Positions 51,303-64,000 of a stretch of 64,000 bases of DNA are shown one piece after another (position 1 is the first letter of the stretch; each line of letters opens with the position of its first letter). This DNA is from Bin94 sp965215535 (GTDB lineage Bacteria > Gemmatimonadota > Gemmatimonadetes > Longimicrobiales > Gaopeijiaceae). The position numbers were made by a program, and so were the translations under genes. The stretch spans positions 1,116,001 to 1,180,000 of the forward strand of contig OZ244063.1 in NCBI GenBank assembly GCA_965215535.1. The letters run 5' to 3'. The notes below the pieces were generated by a model. The model had not been told where the DNA came from. It searched no databases and was given only the letters and a program-made list of their open reading frames with translations.

Positions 51303-51656
51303 CTAGCCCTCCCTTTCGCTGACCTGGACGGTGATGTGGCTGGTGCGACGACGGCGCGGCATCGCTCGTCTCATTGCAGCGGCCCGCCAACGCTTGAGGG
51401 TGCGGCCCTCGTTGACGTAGGCGCGGCTGACCTGGAGATCGTCCACGTCGATGGTGTCGCCATCTCTGTCTGCCAGATCCTGCGCATTGGCGATCGCGGA
51501 CCTGAGGGTCTTCCCGACCGGCACGGCCGCCGCCTTGGGCGAGAAGCGCAGGATGGTCATCGCATCGTTGACGGAACGCCCCCGGATGAGGTCGACGACA
51601 AGCCGAACCTTTCGGGGACTCATCCGGATATCCTTCGCGGTCGCATGTGCTTCCAT
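51303..51656 (-). CDS. rplV: 50S ribosomal protein L22
   Basis: A 117-residue exit-tunnel protein (IRMSPRKVRLVVDLIRGRSVNDAMTIL). The tunnel hairpin region AYVNEGRTLKRWRAAAMRRAMPRRRRTSHITV looks normal. A macrolide-resistance insertion is not seen. Confidence 0.97.
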   Translation of the reverse strand: MEAHATAKDIRMSPRKVRLVVDLIRGRSVNDAMTILRFSPKAAAVPVGKTLRSAIANAQDLADRDGDTIDVDDLQVSRAYVNEGRTLKRWRAAAMRRAMPRRRRTSHITVQVSEREG

Positions 51657-51665
51657 AGGGACTCT

Positions 51666-51950
51666 CTACCTCCGTGAACGACTGTCTGCCAGCTTGCCGC
51701 CATGCCCGCGAAAGAGCCGGGTAGGGGCGAACTCGCCGAGCTTGTGGCCAACCATGTTTTCGGTGATGTACACAGGAATGAACTTGTTGCCGTTATGGAC
51801 GGCGACGGTGTGCCCGACAAACTCCGGCGAAATGGTCGACGCACGCGACCAGGTCCGGATCACCCGGCGCTCGTTGTGCGCGTTCATCTCCTGGACCCGG
51901 CGCAAAAGCTTGTCGCTGATGAAGGGGCCCTTCCTGACGCTTCGTGGCAT
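51666..51950 (-). CDS. rpsS: 30S ribosomal protein S19
   Basis: A 94-residue head protein (MPRSVRKGPFISDKLLRRV; TISPEFVGHTVAVHNGNKFIPVYITENMVGHKLGEF). The start at 51950 is the family start, 37 bases from rplB. Confidence 0.98.
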   Translation of the reverse strand: MPRSVRKGPFISDKLLRRVQEMNAHNERRVIRTWSRASTISPEFVGHTVAVHNGNKFIPVYITENMVGHKLGEFAPTRLFRGHGGKLADSRSRR

Positions 51951-51987
51951 CTCTTCAATTTCCTCCGTAGTCTTCGGTGCGCTCCGA

Positions 51988-52827
51988 TCAGCGCGTCGCC
52001 TTGCCGCGCTTGCGACCGCGGACAATGAACTGGTTGGACTGCTTCTTCCGCTTGCGTGTCTTCCTGCCCTCCGGTTTGCCCCACGGGGTGACCGGCGGGC
52101 GTCCTCCCGAGGCTTTGCCCTCGCCGCCGCCGAGCGGGTGATCGACCGGATTCATGGCCACGCCGCGCACCTTCGGACGGCGTCCGCGCCACCGGTTGGC
52201 ACCGGCCTTGCCGAGCGATTGCAGCCCGTGATCGACATTGCCCACCTGGCCGATCGTGGCCAGACAACGTCGATGGATGCGGCGCACCTCGGTGGAGGGA
52301 AGCCGAAGAGTGACATAGTCGCCTTCGCGCGCGACGATCTGCACTCCCGCCCCGGCCGAGCGAGCCATCTGGCCTCCCTTTCCGGGCTTCATCTCAACAT
52401 TATGAACCGTCGTTCCCATGGGAATGTGCTCGAGGGGGAGCGCATTTCCGGGCCGGATGTCGGCGTCGGGCCCCGAGGTCACCGGATCGCCGACGCGCAT
52501 GCCGCGCACATGGAGGATATAGCGCTTTTCGCCATCCTCGTAGTGAATCAGGGCGATCAGCGCCGAGCGGTTGGGATCGTATTCGATCTCGGCAACGCGG
52601 CCGCTCACTCCGAACTTGTCGCGACGGAAGTCGATCCGGCGATAGCGCCGACGGCTTCCGCCCCCCCGGCGACGCAGGGTAATGCGCCCATGATGATTGC
52701 GACCGCCCGAGCGCGTGAGGGGCTCGGTGAGGGACTTCTCGGGGTCCTTGCGGGTGACGGCTTCACGCGAGGTCGTCGAGCGAAAGCGGCTCCCCGGCGT
52801 GACCGGCTTGAACTTCTTGAGCGGCAT
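51988..52827 (-). CDS. rplB: 50S ribosomal protein L2
   Basis: A 279-residue core protein near the peptidyl-transferase centre (MPLKKFKPVTPGSRFRS; GVAMNPVDHPLGGGEGKASGG). The conserved His in MNPVDHP is present. Four bases from rplW. Confidence 0.98.
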   Translation of the reverse strand: MPLKKFKPVTPGSRFRSTTSREAVTRKDPEKSLTEPLTRSGGRNHHGRITLRRRGGGSRRRYRRIDFRRDKFGVSGRVAEIEYDPNRSALIALIHYEDGEKRYILHVRGMRVGDPVTSGPDADIRPGNALPLEHIPMGTTVHNVEMKPGKGGQMARSAGAGVQIVAREGDYVTLRLPSTEVRRIHRRCLATIGQVGNVDHGLQSLGKAGANRWRGRRPKVRGVAMNPVDHPLGGGEGKASGGRPPVTPWGKPEGRKTRKRKKQSNQFIVRGRKRGKATR

Positions 52828-52831
52828 GATT

Positions 52832-53140
52832 CTATCCCATCTCGTAGAATTCGATCTGATCGCCCTCGGCCAACTGAACGACCGCCTTCTTGTAGGCCGC
52901 CCGGCGGCCCAGATCCCAGTTCTTCGCCATGCGGCCCAGCAGAGCTCGCTTCGCCTTGCCGGGATAGCGCATGGTGCGGACATCGGTGACCCGAACATCC
53001 CACAGCGCCTCTACCGCCCGTGCGATCTCGTGCTTGTTGGCACGCGGAGCCACCACGAAGGTGTAGAGGCTGGTCTCCATCTGCTCGGTCGTCTTTTCCG
53101 TGACAACAGGGGTGACGATCACGTCGTAAGGTTCACGCAT
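52832..53140 (-). CDS. rplW: 50S ribosomal protein L23
   Basis: A 102-residue tunnel-exit protein and docking site for trigger factor and SRP (VTPVVTEKTTEQM; YTFVVAPRANKHEIARAVE). Its ATG shares one base with the rplD stop. Confidence 0.97.
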   Translation of the reverse strand: MREPYDVIVTPVVTEKTTEQMETSLYTFVVAPRANKHEIARAVEALWDVRVTDVRTMRYPGKAKRALLGRMAKNWDLGRRAAYKKAVVQLAEGDQIEFYEMG

Positions 53141-53838
53141 CAGGCCACCTCGGCGTCTTCGGCAGAATCGGCGGAAAGAGTGGGAACAGGACGGCGGAAG
53201 GGACCGGCGCGGTCGGGCGGCGCTTCGCCAACGCGCGCCAGGGCGCCTTTCTCAATGAGAACCGAGCCCGACCAGATCACATCGAAGGAGGATTCCTGGC
53301 CGAAGGGAAGGACGCGCACCCCGGCCAGGTTGCGGCTCGAAAGATAGAGTTCGCGGCGAACGCCATCGGTCAGGATGAGCACCTTGCCGGGGAGATCGAC
53401 CACCGCCAGAAGCTCGCGCAGCCGCCGGGTTTTGGGAAGGTCGAAGTCGAAGCCCTCGATGATGGCGATCCGGTCGGCGGCGGCACGGCTGTTGAAGGCC
53501 GAGGAGCGGGCGAGTGCGCGAATGCGTCGGGGAAGGCGCTGACGCCAGGAGCGCGGCTGCGGGGGGAAGGCCCGACCACCACCACGCCACTGCACGGCCC
53601 GGATCGTTCCCTGACGGGCGCGTCCGGTTCCCTTCTGGCGCCAGGGCTTGCGGCTGCCCCCGGAGACGGCTCCGCGGTTCTTTTTCTGAACGGTGCCCTG
53701 ACGCTGGTTTGCCAGATGAGCGGTCACCGCCTGGTGGAGCACGCCTTCGTGAATCACCCCGTCGAAGAGGGCCACCGGCAGGGAGACAACCGCATCGCCC
53801 TTCGATCCATCGATCCTGAAATACGGTGCAGAGTACAT
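53140..53838 (-). CDS. rplD: 50S ribosomal protein L4
   Basis: A 232-residue protein with the tunnel loop (RGAVSGGSRKPWRQKGTGRARQGTIRA). About 25 extra C-terminal residues (PTLSADSAEDAEVA end) are acidic and unusual. L4 can autoregulate the S10 operon in some bacteria; no leader site was identified. Confidence 0.97.
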   Translation of the reverse strand: MYSAPYFRIDGSKGDAVVSLPVALFDGVIHEGVLHQAVTAHLANQRQGTVQKKNRGAVSGGSRKPWRQKGTGRARQGTIRAVQWRGGGRAFPPQPRSWRQRLPRRIRALARSSAFNSRAAADRIAIIEGFDFDLPKTRRLRELLAVVDLPGKVLILTDGVRRELYLSSRNLAGVRVLPFGQESSFDVIWSGSVLIEKGALARVGEAPPDRAGPFRRPVPTLSADSAEDAEVA

Positions 53839-53848
53839 GGGGATTCTC

Positions 53849-54466
53849 CTATCTGCGCACCAGGACGAAGCTGTTGCGGCTGCCGGGGATTCCGCCCATC
53901 ACGAAGAGAAGATTGCGCTCGGAATCGACGCGCACGATCTCCAGGTTGCGTATTGTGCGCCGCTTGCCCCCCATGCGACCGGGGAGCTTCTTGCCCTTGA
54001 TGACGCGCGAGGGGTCGGTGCCGGGTCCCATGGACCCCGGGTTGCGCGACATGGGGTGGCCGTGCGAGGCCGGCCGCCCCGCGAAGCCATACCGCTTCAC
54101 GACACCCTGAAATCCCCTGCCCTTAGAGACGCCGGTGACGCGAACGCGCTCTCCCTGGTTGAACATTTCGACGGTCAGCTCCTGACCGGGAGTGTATTCC
54201 TCGTCTTCGGGCGCGCGGAATTCGCGGAGGATGCGCGGCGCCGCATCCAGCCCTGCGCGCGCGGCATGACCCAGCTCGGCCCGGCTGCTCCGCTTGTGCT
54301 TGCGGGCGCCATACCCGATCTGAACGGCCGCATAGCCGTCGGTCGCCGGGCTCTTGACCTGCACGACCGGGCAGGGCCCCGCCTCCAGAACAGTTACGGG
54401 AACGGCGCGGCCCTCCTGATTGAAGATTCGCGTCATTCCCACCTTTTTACCGATCAGTCCGGGCAT
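53849..54466 (-). CDS. rplC: 50S ribosomal protein L3
   Basis: A 205-residue core protein (MPGLIGKKVGMTRIFNQEG; HGHPMSRNPGSMGPGTDPSRV). The central extension near the A site is normal, including the usual Gln-containing segment replaced here by SRNPGSMG. Confidence 0.97.
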   Translation of the reverse strand: MPGLIGKKVGMTRIFNQEGRAVPVTVLEAGPCPVVQVKSPATDGYAAVQIGYGARKHKRSSRAELGHAARAGLDAAPRILREFRAPEDEEYTPGQELTVEMFNQGERVRVTGVSKGRGFQGVVKRYGFAGRPASHGHPMSRNPGSMGPGTDPSRVIKGKKLPGRMGGKRRTIRNLEIVRVDSERNLLFVMGGIPGSRNSFVLVRR

Positions 54467-54501
54467 CGTGTCAATCCACCTGGGTTTCAGAGTCCTCGGG
54501 T

Positions 54502-54864
54502 TCAGTCCACTTTAATCTCGACGTCCACGCCCGCCGGAAGGTCCAGCTTGGTGAGCGCGTCGATTGTCTGCGGACGACTCTCGACAATGTCGATGAGACG
54601 CTTGTGGGTTCGGAGTTCGAACTGTTCGCGGCTCTTCTTGTCGATATGAGGCGAGCGCAACACGGTCCAGCGCTGTCGCCGGGTCGGAAGCGGGATCGGG
54701 CCACGGATCGTTGCGCCCGTCTTCTGGGCCGTGCGCACAATATCGGCGGCCGTCTGGTCGACGACCCAGTGGTCGAAGGCCTTCAGCCGAATCCGGATCC
54801 GATGGGTCTTTCCCCCTGCCTGATGTCGCGCCGGCGGGGGCGCTGCTTGCGTTGCTCTCACCAT
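54502..54864 (-). CDS. rpsJ: 30S ribosomal protein S10 with N-terminal extension
   Basis: A 120-residue protein; the S10 core starts about residue 22 (HRIRIRLKAFDHWVVDQ) and ends LPAGVDVEIKVD. The first 20 residues (Ala/Pro-rich, MVRATQAAPPPAR) are extra. The ATG at 54864 is the only ATG before the core, 10 bases downstream of tuf. S10 also pairs with NusB in antitermination. Confidence 0.95.
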   Translation of the reverse strand: MVRATQAAPPPARHQAGGKTHRIRIRLKAFDHWVVDQTAADIVRTAQKTGATIRGPIPLPTRRQRWTVLRSPHIDKKSREQFELRTHKRLIDIVESRPQTIDALTKLDLPAGVDVEIKVD

Positions 54865-54874
54865 GATTTTTTCG

Positions 54875-56065
<1,191 letters not shown>

Positions 56066-56144
56066 CTCTTTTCTTCCTCGCCTGTCTTCTGGTTCCCTTG
56101 TGTCCGTTCCGCGAGATATCTTCCCGCTTCTCACCGCAACCGCG

Positions 56145-58244
<2,100 letters not shown>

Positions 58245-58386
58245 GATCTATCGTCAACTCGTCTTCTGTGAATCCATTCCTTCGGTCCGCCTTGTCAAAC
58301 AGCGTTCCACACCGGCCGATGGCGTGCCCTTGCCGGGGGTTGGCCGCCTCGCCCTCTGCGTGGGGAAGCGACGAACCGCGCAGAGG

Positions 58387-58857
58387 CTACCAGCGGTAGT
58401 GCGCGAAGGCCTTGTTGGCCTCGGCCATCCGGTGCGTGTCCTCCTTTTTCTTGACTGTGGCTCCCTCGCCCCGGCTCGCCGAAAGGATCTCGGCGGCCAG
58501 ACGCTGGGCCATGGTGCGTTCGTTCCGCTGGCGCGAGAAATCGATCAGCCACTTGATCGCGAGCGCCTGGCGCCGTTCCGACCGTACCTCGATGGGAACC
58601 TGATAGGTGGCGCCCCCCACCCGGCGGCTCTTGACCTCGAGAGCCGGCTTGGTGTTCGAGAGCGCCTGCTGGAAGATGTTCATCGGGGGCTGGCCGGCCC
58701 GCGACTGCACGATTCCCATGGCATCGTAGAAGATGGCCTCGGCAAGCGATTTCTTGCCGTCCAGCATGAGTCCGTTGATGAATTTCTGGACGACTTCGGA
58801 GCCGTAACGGGGATCTCCGGGAATCTTGCGGCGTACCGCGCGCGAACGACGACTCAT
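58387..58857 (-). CDS. rpsG: 30S ribosomal protein S7
   Basis: A 156-residue head-assembly protein (MSRRSRAVRRKIPGDPRYGSE; QALSNTKPALEVKSRRVGGATYQVPIEV). S7 represses the str operon in E. coli; no binding site was identified here. A 142-base gap to fusA shows no gene. Confidence 0.98.
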   Translation of the reverse strand: MSRRSRAVRRKIPGDPRYGSEVVQKFINGLMLDGKKSLAEAIFYDAMGIVQSRAGQPPMNIFQQALSNTKPALEVKSRRVGGATYQVPIEVRSERRQALAIKWLIDFSRQRNERTMAQRLAAEILSASRGEGATVKKKEDTHRMAEANKAFAHYRW

Positions 58858-58881
58858 GATGAACGCTCCAGGGATTGCGGC

Positions 58882-59253
58882 CTAGCGGGGCCGCTTGGCT
58901 CCATATTTGGACCGACCCTGCCTGCGGTCGGACACGCCGGACGTGTCCATCGTTCCCCGGACGATGTGGTAGCGGACCCCCGGCAGATCGCGCACCCGCC
59001 CACCGCGAATCAGGACGATGGAGTGCTCCTGAAGGTTGTGACCTTCGCCGCCGATGTAGGCGGTGACCTCGTAGCCGTTGGTCAGGCGTACGCGCGCCAC
59101 CTTCCGGAGTGCCGAGTTCGGCTTCTTCGGGGTGGTGGTATAGACGCGCGTACAGACGCCCCGCTTCTGGGGATTCTTCTGGAGCGCAGGCGACTTGTTC
59201 TTCCGGGCAAGCCGCGCACGACCCTTTCGGACCAGTTGGTTGAGCGTAGGCAT
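58882..59253 (-). CDS. rpsL: 30S ribosomal protein S12
   Basis: A 123-residue decoding-centre protein (MPTLNQLVRKGRARL; PKKPNSALRKVARVRL). The two lysines where streptomycin-resistance changes occur (PKKPNS) are the normal ones. It is the first gene after the promoter at 59403-59431. Confidence 0.98.
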   Translation of the reverse strand: MPTLNQLVRKGRARLARKNKSPALQKNPQKRGVCTRVYTTTPKKPNSALRKVARVRLTNGYEVTAYIGGEGHNLQEHSIVLIRGGRVRDLPGVRYHIVRGTMDTSGVSDRRQGRSKYGAKRPR

Positions 59254-59642
59254 TGAGTTCGGGCTCGTTTCCTATTCCTGCGGGATCGTCGGGCGGAGCT
59301 GACTTCGGGGCAAGAAAAAGCGCGCCAGATCATCGTGGACAGATGCGCCGCTCTTCCCGGAAGTCGTCACCGCCCGGGGTTCATTTCCTGGACAGCCGGG
59401 GAAAGGTAGGCGAAGAGGCATCCGGTGTCAAATTTCAAATATTGATCGGAATGCTGATCCCGGATGACGCAGAGGGCGGACGCCCCCTTCGCAGAGCCGG
59501 GAACACCCCGCAAAGCGCAGCGATCCGACGCGGAGGGCAAACGCCATTCGAATGCCGCGCGCATCGGCTCCCGCGCGGATCATGCGGATGCGCACCGGGA
59601 TTCACGCCGCGCTCCGGCCCCATGGACCGGATGGATTCGTGA
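59254..59642. other. rpoC-rpsL intergenic region
   Basis: 389 bases without a supported gene. It holds the promoter at 59403-59431, an AT-rich stretch just upstream of its -35 that could act as an UP element, and a GC hairpin (59472-59487, GGGGGC pairing with GCCCTC on the minus strand) without a T-tract that might help end rpoC transcription. Confidence 0.55.
59403..59431 (-). promoter_or_regulatory. Sigma-70-type promoter for the rpsL (str) operon
   Basis: Perfect -35 TTGACA (59426-59431) and -10 TACCTT (59403-59408) spaced exactly 17 bases, with AT-rich sequence upstream of the -35. Transcription would start about 140 bases before rpsL. Confidence 0.65.

Positions 59643-64000
<4,358 letters not shown>

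Overview
This window comes from a high-GC diderm (Gram-negative-type) bacterium. The cell-envelope evidence is a Tol system, a BamD lipoprotein, several lipobox-bearing lipoproteins and an RND efflux pump. The large M16 peptidase, the NagB/PIG-L fusion protein and the Tol genes fit a Gemmatimonadota or FCB-type lineage best. That placement is an inference from gene style only. No rRNA, tRNA, CRISPR array or insertion sequence was recognised.

Right-hand part (about 39.7-64 kb, all on the minus strand): a nearly continuous information-processing superoperon. It runs rpoC (cut by the window edge), rpsL, rpsG, fusA, tuf, then the S10, spc and alpha blocks with secY, adk and map inside, ending in rpsD, rpoA and rplQ. 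Spacing is a few bases or overlapping almost throughout. rpsN is absent between rplE and rpsH, and infA is absent between map and rpmJ. tuf has codon usage sharply unlike its neighbours. A good sigma-70-like promoter lies between rpoC and rpsL.

Middle part (about 23.5-39.6 kb, minus strand): a small membrane-anchored protein, three nucleotide-sugar enzymes (UDP-GlcNAc/ManNAc-type dehydrogenase, UDP-glucose dehydrogenase, UDP-glucuronate decarboxylase-like), then a TPR lipoprotein, bamD, nadD, secA and radC in overlapping order. A secreted M16 metalloprotease and a NagB-PIG-L fusion enzyme follow.

Left part: a polyamine-type ABC transporter operon (18.4-22.8 kb, plus strand). Divergent from it is an operon coding for a GPP34-cytochrome P450 fusion, an RND pump and an SRPBCC protein (12.3-18.1 kb). 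Further left are rel-uvrB-tsaE-tsaB (6.3-11.9 kb), three plus-strand genes of unknown function (4.1-6.1 kb), and an epimerase-tolQ-tolR-tolA/tonB-tolB chain in which every junction is a 4-base ATGA overlap.

The least ordinary items are the GPP34-P450 fusion coupled to an efflux pump, the codon-usage mosaic in tuf, a perfect 13-bp-periodic AT-rich repeat array at 23455-23506, a NagB-like domain lacking a catalytic aspartate, and the unknown three-gene module at 4082-6130.
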